Below, piece by piece: positions 11,152-22,524 of a stretch of DNA of 64,000 nucleotides (the stretch's first letter is position 1; every line of letters starts with the position of its first letter). This DNA comes from Mangifera indica. Its lineage: Eukaryota > Streptophyta > Magnoliopsida > Sapindales > Anacardiaceae. The notes beneath the pieces were generated by a model that worked only from the letters and a program-made list of their open reading frames with translations, was not told where the DNA came from and did not search any database. A program made the translations under genes and the position numbers. Location: NCBI RefSeq assembly GCF_011075055.1, contig NC_058139.1:15831584-15895583 (forward strand). Reading direction: 5' to 3'.

Positions 11152-11159
11152 CTCTTCTA

Positions 11160-12615
11160 CTATTGTAATGGTAGCTCACGGAGCTGCAATTGATGGCACA
11201 AAAAGATGAAGCTTTCATGAGATAGTCCTTTTGTAAATATATCGACAAGCTGAGATATGGCAAGAACATGTCAGAGTCAAATAGCCCTACGAGCAACCAA
11301 CTCACAAATGAAATGTAGATCAATGCTAATATGTCGAGTGTGAGCATGAAACACATGATTGGTAGCCATGTACAGAGCTGATTGATTGTCACACAACAAA
11401 AATAGAGATAAATATAGTGGAATGTCAAGCTCTCATAAAAAATAATAAAACCACCAAACATCAACAATCATATGTGCATGGGCACGATACTCTGCCTCGG
11501 TACTAGATCAGGAGACAATAACTTGTTTCTCAGCAATCCAATAGACAAGGTTGCATCCAAGAAAAACACAACCACTAGTGATAGAGTGACATATGGAGAC
11601 ATCGGTAGCCTAATCACCATTTAAGTAGGTAGTAAGATGAGGACTAGAGTTATGATGAAAAGTAAGGCCATGAAACAAAGAACTGAAAAATATGCTTGAC
11701 TGCACGTATCTCCTTATAAGTAAGTGTAAAGAGGCATTGAGCTACTTGATTGATAATAGAGATGATATTAGGCCGAGTGAGAGTAAAATACTATAGGCCA
11801 CCAACCATGGTACGATAAAGTGTAAGGTATAGGAATAAATCATCATGAACAAACAATGATGCCTTGGAATTAACAAAAGAGGTGGCACAGAGAGCATACG
11901 AGTCAAGTTGGAATAGACGAAGCAAATCCACCATGTAGCATTGTTAAGATAGATGCAAAGTTGTGGACTGTCGAACAACTTCCACACTAAGAAAGAAACC
12001 AAGGGTACCCAAATCTTGGCAAGCAAAAGCAGAACATAAGGTAGAGACATAGTTTGTAACAACCAATGCATCAGAGTTAGTAATAACCGAATCATCCATA
12101 TAAACAAATAGAGTCACAACTGATATGAAGGTACGACGAATAAAGAGTAAAGAATCAAAATGACTATTGACAAACCCAAAGTCAAGTACAAAGGAATATA
12201 ATCAACGATACCACACTCGAGGTACTTGTTTAAGGCATAGATTACCTTAATAGGATGACAAACATGGGATGGTCAACTAGGGTCTATAAACCCAAGAGGT
12301 TACTCCATGAACACTTCTTCAATGAGATACCTATGGAGAAATGCATTTTTGACATCAAATTGGCATAATAACTAGTCATACATGGTGGCAAGAACAAGAA
12401 TTATGCAGATAGTTGTCAGTTTGACAACAAGGTTGAATGTATTAGTAAAATCCATATCTGTTTGCTTGTGAAAACCTTTGACAACCAGCCAAACCTTGTA
12501 CCTCTTGGCAAACCTATCCACATAATGTTTGACCTTGTAAACCCAACGACAACCAACCAAATTCTATCAAAGAGAAGATGAAACAAGAACCCAAGTAGTC
12601 TTAGGCACAAGTTGG
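11160..12615 (-). pseudogene. copia-2 reverse transcriptase and RNase H
   Basis: Right to left on the minus strand: an RT N-terminal block NLVGCRWVYKVKHYVD, then VKGFHKQTDMDFTNTFNLVV. The polymerase site appears as LFVYMDDSVI (family YVDD; V to M) near 12070-12110. RNase H/tail motifs follow: TEAEYRAHAH near 11490, CDNQSALYMATNHVFHAHTR near 11380, IDLHFICELV, and LVDIFTKGLS near 11230. Several frames must be combined. Its RT start abuts the hAT insertion, and the usual integrase-RT linker is absent. Confidence 0.82.
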
Positions 12616-13008
12616 TTTGGCCCATTAATTGGACCAAAATAGGCCTATGTAATACCAAATTTGGTCTATGTAAAATCAAAAATAGAACTACCAAAATTGG
12701 AACCGATTTGAACTAGAATCAGAATTAGATTCTAAAGGTTCGATTCAAGTTTTTCTTATTTTTGCATTGTCAAATCACCATAATGGTCTCCTACAAATTC
12801 ATGAACCAGCAGTTGAATAATTTAATTAAAAAATTATTAATTTTAAATAAAAATTATTAAATTTTTTTGAATTTTTTAATTGAAAAAGTATAAATTTGCA
12901 AGCGACCATAATGGTCTCCTACAAATTTTGCAAAGGCTGCTCTGTAACCTTTGCAAAATATATGGTTGTTAGACTTATTAATTTTTTTATTTTTTGATAT
13001 AAAATTTT

Positions 13009-13763
13009 GGCCAAAGGATTATTTTCCACCCAAGGTATGTTGCATTCCCAAGTTTCCCCCTTTTAACCTTGAAAATTAGAACCCTAACCCTTTAAACTTT
13101 TATCTCTTTTTGCCCCCTAAACTTTAAAAACTAAAAGTTTCCCATAGCCTAAGTATTAAAAAATAACAGTTTTTCTCTAGGGTTTCATTTCCAGATCTTC
13201 GATGCCATCTTCGACTCTATTGCCAGTAGCCTCTCTCTCTCGAAGCTTCATCTCCCTCCGATGGTCTCTCTCCACCAATTTGGATGCCCGATCAATGTCA
13301 GAAGAGCCTTGGAAGACAAAGAACTTTGTCGGGGAAGACGATCATCTTCCTAGAAGAAGACCCTTCATCTTCCTAGACAACTTCGTCTTCGTCTTCGTCT
13401 TTGTCATCCACAACTCCTCTAATGTTGATTGAGCATCCACATGGGAGAAGAGAGACTACCAAAGAGAGAGGAGGCTTTGGGAGGGAGAGGCCACTAGCAA
13501 TGACACTAAAGATCTAGAAACGAAACCCTAGGGGAAAACTGTTATTTTTTAAAAGTTAGGTTAGGGGAAACTTTTAGTTTTTAAAGTTTAGGGGGTAAAA
13601 AGAGATTATATTTTAGTTTATTTTTAATATTATTGATAAAATGACGCCTTTACCCTGCTACCGTTAATTTTAACTGCTCATAAGTCGACATTTAGAATTT
13701 TCAAAGTTAAAGAGAGGAAACTTGGAAATGCAGCATACCTTGGGTGGGAAATAGTCCTTTGGC
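13009..13763. mobile_element. Mutator-like foldback element, copy 2 (about 755 bp)
   Basis: Same family as 4644-5487: left end GGCCAAAGGATTATTTTCCA, right end matching its inverse and closing CCTTTGGC. The internal arms contain the same GAACTTTGTCGGGGAAGACG-type tract and an inverted AAACCCTAGGG block (about 13178 and 13525). Flanked by a perfect 9-bp TSD, TAAAATTTT, at 13000-13008 and 13764-13772; the right terminal C is lost if the 9-bp reading is right. Inserted in the hAT element's 5' region, so it is younger than the hAT insertion. Confidence 0.88.
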
Positions 13764-14089
13764 TAAAATTTTACTTATAAATGTTCACTCAATCTTTCAA
13801 CTTTCTCATTTTTCATTCTCTCAATTCTTAATACTTTCTTATTCTTTCAATCAAATTCTCTCAAATTTAATTAAATTCTCCTTTTATTTTTATCAACTCC
13901 AATTTTAATTTCTACAATTTAATTATTATTATCTTTCTATTATACAATTTCATAATTAAATATAGAATTTATCTCTATAATTAAATTTATTTATTATCTA
14001 TTATTATTATTATTTTTATTATCTTTCATAATTAAGTATATAATTTATTTTATTTATTATCAAAAAATAGTAAGTAGTGAAATTTTTTC

Positions 14090-15300
14090 ACGTAATAAGA
14101 GATTTGGACAATATTCATATATATCAAATACGCATGAAGATTAATTTATGAAAGATTTTTCAACACAAAAGGGTAAAAGTCAATATGTGGAGGTGAAACA
14201 ATAATAACAACAACAAGTGGAGACAGAACAACAACCATAAAAAATTCATAACTCTGATATTTTTAAAATTCATTTTAAGAAAATACAAAAAGAACATGGT
14301 AATTATGAAGTTGTTTACAATTATTGTAAGCAAATTTATAAATTCAAACAAGGAGATGGATATGGGTAATTCAAATGACACTTGGAGTCAAAGCATTCGA
14401 AAAAAAAATGGGCAAAATAGAGGCTAAACACAAATAACCGAGTATGGTTCTCTACATAAATCTCTATTTATTTATAGTGATAATAAAAATAAAGAAGTAT
14501 TTGCAAAAATTATAACAGTAGATCATTATTTTAAAAATTTAAGTTTTAATAAGTATTGTAAAACTGTATTAAATCATGCACATAAAAGTATTGCTAGAAG
14601 TACATTAAAAAGATCATTACTATGTTTATATAAAAAAAATTAATTCAATTATTTACAAATTTATAATGACGTATGTTTATATGTAGTGATATTTGGAGTG
14701 ACCATTAACAATTTAACTCATATATGGGTATAACTTGTCATTGAATGGATAATAAATTTCAATTACAAAAAAGAATTTTGACATTTAGGGTGTTTGATGA
14801 CTGGTATACGAACGATAATATTTATAGAATAATTAAAGGAATATTACAAGAATATAGATTAGTTTTTAAAATTTTTTCAATTTCATTTAATAATGCATTT
14901 GCAAATACAATTTCAATTACTGATTTAACAAAAATTTACCAAGCCTAATTTAGGTGATAGATTTTTTCATGTTAAATGTACATGTCATGTGTTAATTTAT
15001 GTGTACAAGATGGTTTAAGATATTTTAATAATTTTATTAGTCTAGTAAAAATAGTAATTTCATTTTTATGGACACATCCCTAAACAATGAAAGAATTCGA
15101 TAAATTTTGTAAAATACATAATAGAAGACAAAAAAAATTTCCTAAAGATTTGTTGAATCGTTAAAATTTAACATATGAATTACTCAACAAATCTTTTGAA
15201 TACAGGAAATTATTGTGCACATTTATTTCACAAAATGTATCACAAGTTACATTATATCCCAAACATTGGGATAATATAAGACAATTTTAGATGTTATAAA
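14090..15300 (+). pseudogene. hAT transposase with BED zinc finger, degenerate and C-terminally truncated
   Basis: The N-terminal BED finger is readable near 14270-14400: VVYNYCKQIYKFKQGDGYG then HLESKH. The His pair is kept, but the first Cys of the expected C-x2-C is lost (reads YNYC). The hAT core follows: STLKRSLLCLYKK (about 14600); then FQLQKRILTFRVF, IYRIIKGILQEYR, FKIFSISFNNAFANT and ISITDLTKIYQ (14757-14945), the conserved block around the second catalytic Asp (here decayed, FDNA to FNNA). Fragments toward 15300 resemble CHVLNL and LYPNHWDN-type blocks. The C-terminal dimerisation (hATC) region is missing, cut off by foldback copy 3. Many stops; not functional. Confidence 0.8.
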
Positions 15301-15309
15301 AAATTTTAA

Positions 15310-15765
15310 GGCCAAAGGAATTATTCCCTCCCAAAGGATCCTTTAATCTCAAGTTTCCATCCTTAAATATGAAAATCTCTAGCACCCACCCATGAGGGGG
15401 TTAAGTCTATTAGTTTCAAGGGTAAAATTGTTATTTTATCTATAATATTAAAAATAAATTAAAATTTAATGTCTTTTCCCCCCAAAACCCTAAAAGCTAA
15501 AAGTTTTCCCCCTAGGTCAAGTTTTAAAAAAAGACATCTTCCCCCATAGGGTTTAGTTTTCAAACTCCAATGCCATTGTTGGTGATTTCTCCCTCTTGAA
15601 GTTTCCTCTCCTTCTAATTATCTCTCTCCACTCAATTGGATACTTGATCAACATCAAATGAAGCTTAGGAGACAAAGAGCTTTGTCAAGAAGATAAAACT
15701 CTTTGTCTTCCTAAAAGAAGATGTCTAGGAAGACGATCATCTTCTCAAATGAAGATAAGACTTAA
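15310..15765. mobile_element. Mutator-like foldback element, copy 3, right half missing
   Basis: Starts GGCCAAAGGAATTATTCCCT and follows the left arm of copies 1 and 2, including the CCCACCCATGAGG block, the AGGTCAAGTTTTAAAAAAAG block and the AGACGATCATCTTCTC tract. It stops around 15765 where copia-2 integrase begins. The second arm and right terminus are absent, so no TSD can be read. Either a deletion removed the right half together with the end of the hAT, or the element was truncated by recombination. Confidence 0.8.
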
Positions 15766-15769
15766 GAAA

Positions 15770-16350
15770 AGAACAAAATAATTTGGTATCAAATTCATTA
15801 CCACCATCTGAACGAATAATTTGAATAGAACAAGAAAAAAGTTTTTCCATCATTAATTTAAATTTAGCAAAAACAACGGTAATATCAGACTTTCTAAATA
15901 TAGGATATAATCATGTATACCAACTAAAATCATCAACAATAAGCAAATAATAATGAAATAATGATAACAACAAGATAGGAGCAAGACCCTAGACATTAAG
16001 GTGAAGAAGCTCGAAAGGGCTCTGAGTAGTATAATTACTTTTGGTAAAAGAGAGACGATGACTTTTACTAAGAAGCCAAACTTGACAGACAAATGATGAA
16101 TCCTATGAAGGACAAACTCAATTGGACACGAAGTCAAGAATAGTTTTGAGCACTGTGGAAGTTGAATCACTAAAATGGTGATGTCAAATATCAAACGAGA
16201 CATGAAAAAACGGATAAACGACAATAATAGAAGGATTTAATTAATATAAACTGTTACTACTGTGACGAGAAAGAAGAATTTGGCTTGTCTGTTTATCCTT
16301 AATCATAAAACTGCATGAGTCAAGAAGACAAATAGAATTAGTGTCAAAGA
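15770..16350 (-). pseudogene. copia-2 integrase core, partial
   Basis: On the minus strand: LLIVDDFSWYTWLYPI (first catalytic Asp block of copia integrase) near 15910-15950, then KSDITVVFAKFK and IQIIRSDGGNEFDTKLF (second catalytic Asp block) near 15795-15830. The third catalytic block (Glu) is not present because the sequence ends at the foldback/hAT junction. Frames are mixed with stops. Confidence 0.78.
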
Positions 16351-17494
16351 AAACTTATGATTGAACAACATATAAAATAACTAGAGAATGAGAAGATTTG
16401 AACAAACAAACAAACCCTTGATATGATATTGACAATAAATGACAATTACTGACAATCATATAAGACATACCAATGGGACAGTGAGGAGAGGACATGATCG
16501 AAGCATTAAGTGTCATATGATGTGTAGCACTAGAGTCCAAAACCTAATTTGAATAAAAGGGATCACACACAGACATAATAACAAGAGGAGTAGTCATAGA
16601 ATCAACTATAAAGGCAAAATTTCCTCATTTTGGATAAACACAATCAAAGTGCCCATGTTTGTCACAAATTTGATATGTGCCTTCAGGAAGAACACTTGTC
16701 GGAGTCTGGAACAAAGGAGGTTGATATGAGGCTTGAGATTATTGGCAAGAAGTAAATTATCTAAGATTACCATAATAATGACCATGACCACAACCATGTT
16801 TATCATGACCATGGAACTTGTATTTGCTAAAAGACTTGGATGAATCCGATGATTGAGGGGAGGATCTAGTAGCAACCATGGCAACAATTAGAGGAGGCAT
16901 ACTAGAGAGTTTCTTCTAAAGATGCTCTTCATAAATGAGAAAATCGTAGAGTTCTTCAAATATGGTAAATGGTTGAAAATGTAGGGAAGTAATAAAAGAT
17001 TGGTTCTCGAGACCTAAACCATCAACAATGTACTCTACAAAATCAACATCTAAAATAGGAAAACTAGTTGTAATAAGAGAATCAAAGATAGACTTGGCAT
17101 CAATGAGATAATTGGCCATTGATTGATTTGAAGCTTTTTAAAGAGTGCATAGCTTGTCACGAATGGACCAAAGGTGGATTCTAGAAACCAAATTCAAATA
17201 ATAATCAAACAGGGACCATGCTTTAAAAGTAATGGAATAAGACAATAACAAAGACTAAATGAGGATGGGTGATATTATAGATTTAATCTAAGTCAAAACC
17301 AATCTGTCAGTGTGCAACTAGTGAGAATAAGTCATATTAAAAATGTCATGGAAAAGTGGCAGTAGAGGTTGCTCGTCAACATTAATCAAATGCTGCTAAT
17401 CATGAATGACAAGCATATCAAGAAATTGGAACTTCCATACAAGATAAGTATCACGAACCATGAAGGAAGAAAAATAGCTCCTAATGTTAACCAT
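16351..17494 (-). pseudogene. copia-2 gag and protease
   Basis: The start is an ATG at 17494 (MVNIRSYFSSFMVRDTYLVW). The gag body includes MANYLIDAKSIFDSLITT and VEYIVDGLGLENQSFITSLH (17119-16916). A zinc-knuckle remnant (C-x2-C-x3-GH pattern, ICDKHGHF) lies near 16670. Protease begins near 16545 with LDSSATHHMT, the copia protease entry in which the catalytic DSG is now DSS, a G-to-S change that would inactivate it. The order gag, protease, integrase is as expected. Interrupted by stops. Confidence 0.8.
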
Positions 17495-18327
17495 TGTAGG
17501 TAGCAAAAACATCAAGAAAGTAAATGCCAAATTAGCTAAGATAGTAGCAACTGACAAGAGGTCAATAAGAACAAAGATGAAGAACTAGTGGCGATAGAAG
17601 AGCCATGATGGATGGTAGGAAAAAGATTTGTTGGCAAGAAAAAAGCTAAAGGGCAAAGTGTTAAAAGGAAAAAGGAATTAGAGGTGTTTTTGGAATCAGT
17701 TATCAACAGGTTATTAACCAGTCAGAGATAGTAGGAACTAAAGGTGTATCAATTTCGGTAGAGAAAACAAGCAACAGAAAAGCTCACAAAAAAAAAGAAA
17801 AATGTGTGTTAAAGCAACCAAAATAAGTAAAGGTGACAACGATGGCAAAGGGAGTAGTCGTGGTGCTAGTGAAAGAGAACACCAGAGAACCTATTCGATC
17901 TCAATAGAAAAAGTGGCCAATCAAGAAAAAAAAATACATTCGATAATGATACATAGGAGAGAGAAAACATGACATCTCGGGCATGCCAAAAAGGTTTGAG
18001 CTCATCAAAAATGATGATTGGGTTGACAAGGGCTCAATTTTTGGGTAGACAAAAGGCCAAAAATAGAGGGGACGAGCAATAGAGAGAGGTCAGCAATTGG
18101 CAGAAGAAAATAGAGGTGTGCTTAAAAATTTCAAAACCTTGGGGTGGTAATAGCAAAAGAGAAAAATATATAAGGGGATAAAAAATTGGCCAAAGAAAAC
18201 CTTAAAACCTATGGAGAAATATCAGGTTTTTAAACCTGAGAAAAAGAAGAATTTATAGGGGGAAAAAGTTGTTTTTCAAATCTTAAAAAAAAATAATACA
18301 AGAAGATCTAAGACTGCTCTGATACCA
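17495..18327 (-). other. copia-2 leader and primer-binding site
   Basis: About 820 bp of non-coding leader between gag and the right LTR. The primer-binding site is at 18316-18327 (GCTCTGATACCA on plus; TGGTATCAGAGC on minus), adjacent to the LTR. Confidence 0.8.
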
Positions 18328-18535
18328 TGAAGAACTTTGAATTGGCTTTATAAAACTGAATAAATATTATTCATCAAATGAAGTACAATTTATAATATTA
18401 CAAGATAGTCAAAATATGAACACGATTCTAAATCCTAGTATGAACATGGATATAAATCATATGAGGATTACTAATCCTAGTAAATAATTAAAACTAATTA
18501 CATATAAAATAACAAGATAAATATTTTATTTAACA
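18328..18535 (-). repeat. copia-2 5' LTR
   Basis: 208 bp, plus-strand start TGAAGAACTTTG and end ATTTAACA; partner of 10945-11151. TSD GTATC follows at 18536-18540. Confidence 0.9.
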
Positions 18536-18540
18536 GTATC

Positions 18541-18849
18541 AATTACGTAAGTGATCATAGTTGGAAATGTTGAAGCAAAAGCTTATATGATGATGGCTTC
18601 TAAAGTAAACCAAGTGAATATCTCAATTTGACTAGAAGTATCCATAATAACATAATCAAACTTATCTACCTATCTCTTTGTCAATGAAATAACTTGATTC
18701 CAAGATATTACATTAGAAGTACATTAAACAAAGACATGATGAAAGTAACATGGCATTGACTAGGCCATTTAGTAATAAAATAAATTAATAATTTGGCCCA
18801 AATAGAAAGAATTGTGTGTAAAACTAAGTTGCCACATCATTTGACTGAT
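18541..18849. other. Unassigned sequence right of copia-2
   Basis: Continuation of 10381-10939 before copia-2 insertion. No recognisable coding sequence. A GTAAGT follows the TSD closely but no exon can be supported. Confidence 0.4.
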
Positions 18850-20595
18850 TTAATTATTTAAACAACTTAATTGTTAATTCATATGTTGACTATTTATATG
18901 ATTGTACAAATAACATGTCCTTACAATGGTAGGAATTACGATAAAACTGATCATAAGAACCTATGTATGTATTAAGTAGTCATTCTAGAAACATTTGTAA
19001 TCCCGACATTGCAATGAATAAGGACACGTGTAATAATATGGGATTACAATAGTCCTTACAATAGTGTAAGGAGAAATAACATGTTCTTACAATGGTAGGA
19101 ATTACGATAAAACTGATCATAAGAATCTATGTATGCATTAAGTAGTCATTCTAGAAACATTTGTAATCCCGACATTACAATGAATAAGGACACGTGTAAT
19201 GATATGGGATTACAATAGTGTTAAGCAACCCCACCAAAAGTAGCTACAATTCTCATGTGTCGATACTGTTATAGACAATTTGGTGCAACACATGGGTACA
19301 TGCTATAGTTATTATGTTCATTAGATTGACCTGACCAAAAGATATCCATATGGATGGTTACTCTAGTATTTATAAAATAAATCCTCTAAACACCATCGGT
19401 GCATAAGATCCTTTGACTTAAGGTCACCAGATCGTCTCACAGTATGGTTTGATGCTATCTAACAAGTTATCATAATTGGGATAACTATAAATGTAGTAAT
19501 CGACCATATCATGAGATACATGAAGACTATGGTTGATTGATAAAAGATTCGTCACTTCTGAGCACAAGAAAAGATATTTCACATGAGAATATTGAATAAT
19601 ATTTATGATAGCTTAAATCTATGGCCACAGTGGGATAAGGTTATAACCTAATCCATGTTAGTCATTCATGTATATTAATTCATACTGATAAACTATTGAG
19701 ATATACACATTTCCATGTTTCAGCATCAAAAGATATTGGTTAACAAAAGGATTGAATTGCACATAACTGTGATATTGTAAAAACTTAAGAAATGTTTATT
19801 GACACTCTATCGTTCAAGCGACCATCATACTTAGTTAGAGACCAATCTTGGTTTGTCTATAAACTCATCTGAATCTAGACACTACTTGTTCAATAAAGAG
19901 CTTATAAGTTTTATGCATATAGGGGTTTATTCGAAACTAGAGGCAAAGATTACTTGGTGATAATCTTAGTGTTTGGAGAGAGAGAGAAATCATTGAAAAA
20001 ATGGGTTTGCCCATTCGGGTTGAAGAACCTAATTGACCATGCTTTGACTAAGGTATACTTGGTGTAAATGGTTCTAACACTATAGAAAATAGAAAGCATG
20101 ACATGGTTGGACAAAAAATTATCCAATTGTGCAAGACTTAAAGACATGTCAAGCAACACATTTGTGATGCCACCCATGCATATATGTGTTGAAAGTGTTG
20201 GCCTACATATATATAAAACGTGCATTAAAATAAACAAATAACATAACATCAAAAAGGCAGAAGACCTAGCCATGATTTTTCTATTTTTCTCTCCTTTTCC
20301 AGTGAATAAATAATTCCAGTTGGAGAGCCCTAGCAACCTTTTCACCTAGATTGCTTTTCTCGTGTTCGTGATTCACATAGATTTCAAGGTGCCACCTCTC
20401 AAGCCTTGGATAACATTCAATCTCAAGCCATGTAAGGATTTCGAGGAGACATCAACACAAGTATAAATTTTAAAACACCTTATGAGAGTTTTTGACATGT
20501 TCATGAACATATGTCTAAAACGGGTATCTTAGTTAGGGTTTTTAGAATTGTTTGATTTGAAAATTTTTAAAATTCCATTGTGCTTCTAGTTATCA
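18850..20595 (+). repeat. R-family LTR, unit a (5' LTR)
   Basis: Aligned by eye to R-family LTRs at 24470-25985, 32337-33655 and 55120-56882. Shared markers include GGATATCCATATGGATGGTT, a TTGACTTAAGGT block, and a GATATCTCATATG-like block. The left boundary is approximate because the first part diverges. It carries a 166-bp internal tandem duplication (18912 on, repeated at 19078 on). It is followed at once by a decayed primer-binding site. Confidence 0.75.
18912..19243 (+). repeat. 166-bp tandem duplication inside R-family LTR a
   Basis: Two consecutive copies beginning AACATGTCCTTACAATGGTAGG and AACATGTTCTTACAATGGTAGG. Nearly identical along GGAATTACGATAAAACTGAT and the CCCGACATT(G/A)CAATGAATA block. 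Other R-family LTRs in the window have a single copy. Confidence 0.85.
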
Positions 20596-22524
20596 TATGG
20601 CATTAGAGCCACTATTTAACATATTTTCTTGAAATTTAATACTTGTTTTATATCTTAATTGCATGTGATCGAATTAATCAAGATTGTTAAAATTTTAAAA
20701 AACGATTTATAATCATGTTGTTGCACCATTTGTTGAGTATCATGTATAATGTAAACTGTGTTAAATTATTGAGTTACGATTTCTAAAATTTTGTTTTAGT
20801 TTTATTGATATATATAGGTTTAATTTAGGTTGATTGCCATAGGTTTTGTATTGTTACACGAAATCACCTTTGAATCTTGTTACTGCATGATTTGAGGGTT
20901 ACCATCTGTGTTAGTATAGTTTACATGTTGTATTCCCTTACCTTAGTGATTTAATTATCGAGAATGAAAAGTTTTATAGATTTTTCATCACTGGAAAAAA
21001 TCCCAAAAATTGCTTTTAGAAAAACCTCCCTACATGGCTTGGTTCCAACCATGCATGGTAAGTACAAGGTCGATAATTCTATGTACCATGAGTGGTGCAC
21101 GATTGGACCAATGTTTTGCCCAACCATGACTGTTTCTTAGTGCTTGGCACCATGTGTGTACATTGGTCATGGCTAGACAAAATTTGGTCTAACCATGTCT
21201 CTTTCACAGTGTTTGGCTTCATGTGTTATGCATGGTTGGACTAAAAATTGGTCTAGCCATGACTCTTCGTTCAGTGCCCCACCTTGGTTGCATTCCAACC
21301 ATGCCCAATCCATGACTCCAGTCATGCAAAATTTTGAAATTTTAGTGAATTCCAAATGCATAGCTGAACGTCAAACCTACATGCTCAACAAAGTTAAAAA
21401 TTCTAGTTTTGTTTTGTTTTGTTTTGTTGAATTTGAAGTCAACTGAGATTTTCTTAAGCTTTGGGGTTGAATTATAATTTTGTAAAACTTTAAAGACCAA
21501 AAACATTTAACACTTGGGATAAAAATATTTAAAATTCTTTTTTAATTGGTATAAATATATGTAGATGTATGTATGCATAGTGCCCAGTGTATAGCCAAAG
21601 AACCTTGTGAATGTTTTATATTTTTTTTCATTTTTGGGTTGTAATTCTTAAATAAGGCTTGCGTGCCCTGCCTTTATCCCTTTTCTTCTTTTAGATTAGG
21701 TTGTTTTATTTTTTTAGAATTCTATAGCTAGGAAACAAAATGTTGTAATGATTGAAGACTGGAGACAAAAAAACAAGTGCAAGACTCGAAGAGGAAGATT
21801 CACCTAGGTTGATCGGTCAAACTCCTCTTAGCTTGAAGGGTTTGACATTTGTTATAGTTGTGTATTAGCATATTTTTATTTTACACTGTACAATGCATAT
21901 GTAGGTTTTGTTTTGCAAATATCACCTAACATGTAGCTCAAATTTTGATGAAACTAATTAATAAAACCCTTAATTTAAATATCAAATCTAAGATTTAATT
22001 GGTGTCTTCTAATATGATATCTTAATTAAGTCCCTATTCATTAGAATCTTATTCGCTAAAACAAAAGGTACATTTCTACTAGGTGGAAAATTAGGAATTG
22101 TTTATATTAGATCTAACTTAACTAATGTACTTTGCTTGTTCACCAAAGCAAAAGTGGAATATATTAGAGACATAAGTAGGGATTGCATTTGTTGATACAA
22201 AGAGATATATGAACTACTTACCTTAATAATACCAAGGCTCATAATTTAGGTAGCATGATTTGTTAAGGTAACAACTGGCTTAAGATCATAGGCTTTTAGT
22301 GATTAATTTGAAATTTATCAATTCAATTAATTCAAACTTGTTCACTAAAATGAAGAGAAAAATTAATGCAATAGGACTTTGGTCTATTAGAAAGTTCACC
22401 GGAACTTCCTGAGCACAAGAATAGTAAGAGTATTTTAATTATTAAATCTATAATTAAAATGAAATTAACAATTAAATAAAATTACTAATTCTTTTATTTG
22501 TAAAATGTAGATCACAAAATCACC
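20596..22524 (+). other. R-family unit a primer-binding site and leader
   Basis: TATGGCATTAGAGCC at 20596-20610 is a degenerate TGGTATCAGAGCC primer-binding site. The remaining roughly 1.9 kb is non-coding leader, aligned with 26000-27844 and with the reverse complement of 36562-38438. A duplicated CATGGTTGGACTAA-like tract occurs near 21030-21300. Confidence 0.7.

Larger units (their letters stand above)
12616..15309 (+). mobile_element. hAT DNA transposon remnant inserted in copia-2
   Basis: Between the RT (left) and integrase (right) halves of copia-2 lies a plus-strand block of about 2.7 kb. It carries a hAT transposase from about 14090, preceded by AT-rich, CTCTCAATTC-type untranslated sequence (13770-14090) and by sequence with a GAACCGATTTGAACT motif (about 12710) of the kind seen near hAT ends. 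The left boundary is uncertain (12610-12720) and I could not identify terminal inverted repeats or an 8-bp TSD. A foldback element (13009-13763) sits in its 5' part; a second one at 15310 cuts off its 3' part. Confidence 0.65.
10945..18535 (-). mobile_element. copia-2: complete Ty1/copia retrotransposon with nested insertions (7.6 kb)
   Basis: Bounded by two similar short LTRs (10945 to about 11151, and 18328-18535) and by the perfect 5-bp direct repeat GTATC at 10940-10944 and 18536-18540. The primer-binding site complement GCTCTGATACCA lies at 18316-18327 directly beside the right LTR, so the element is on the minus strand. The interior reads, right to left, gag, protease and integrase, then an invading block (hAT plus two foldback copies), then reverse transcriptase and RNase H. 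The nested insertions account for at least 3 kb of its length. All domains carry stops or frameshifts. Confidence 0.9.

Noticed and set aside
11114..11467. A 117-codon membrane-protein-like frame
   Set aside because: It is an alternative frame of the copia-2 RNase H region; hydrophobicity results from the T-rich strand.
18536..18560. GTAAGT after the copia-2 TSD as a splice donor of a host gene
   Set aside because: No exon-like coding frame precedes it at 10381-10939, and a single GTAAGT is common by chance.
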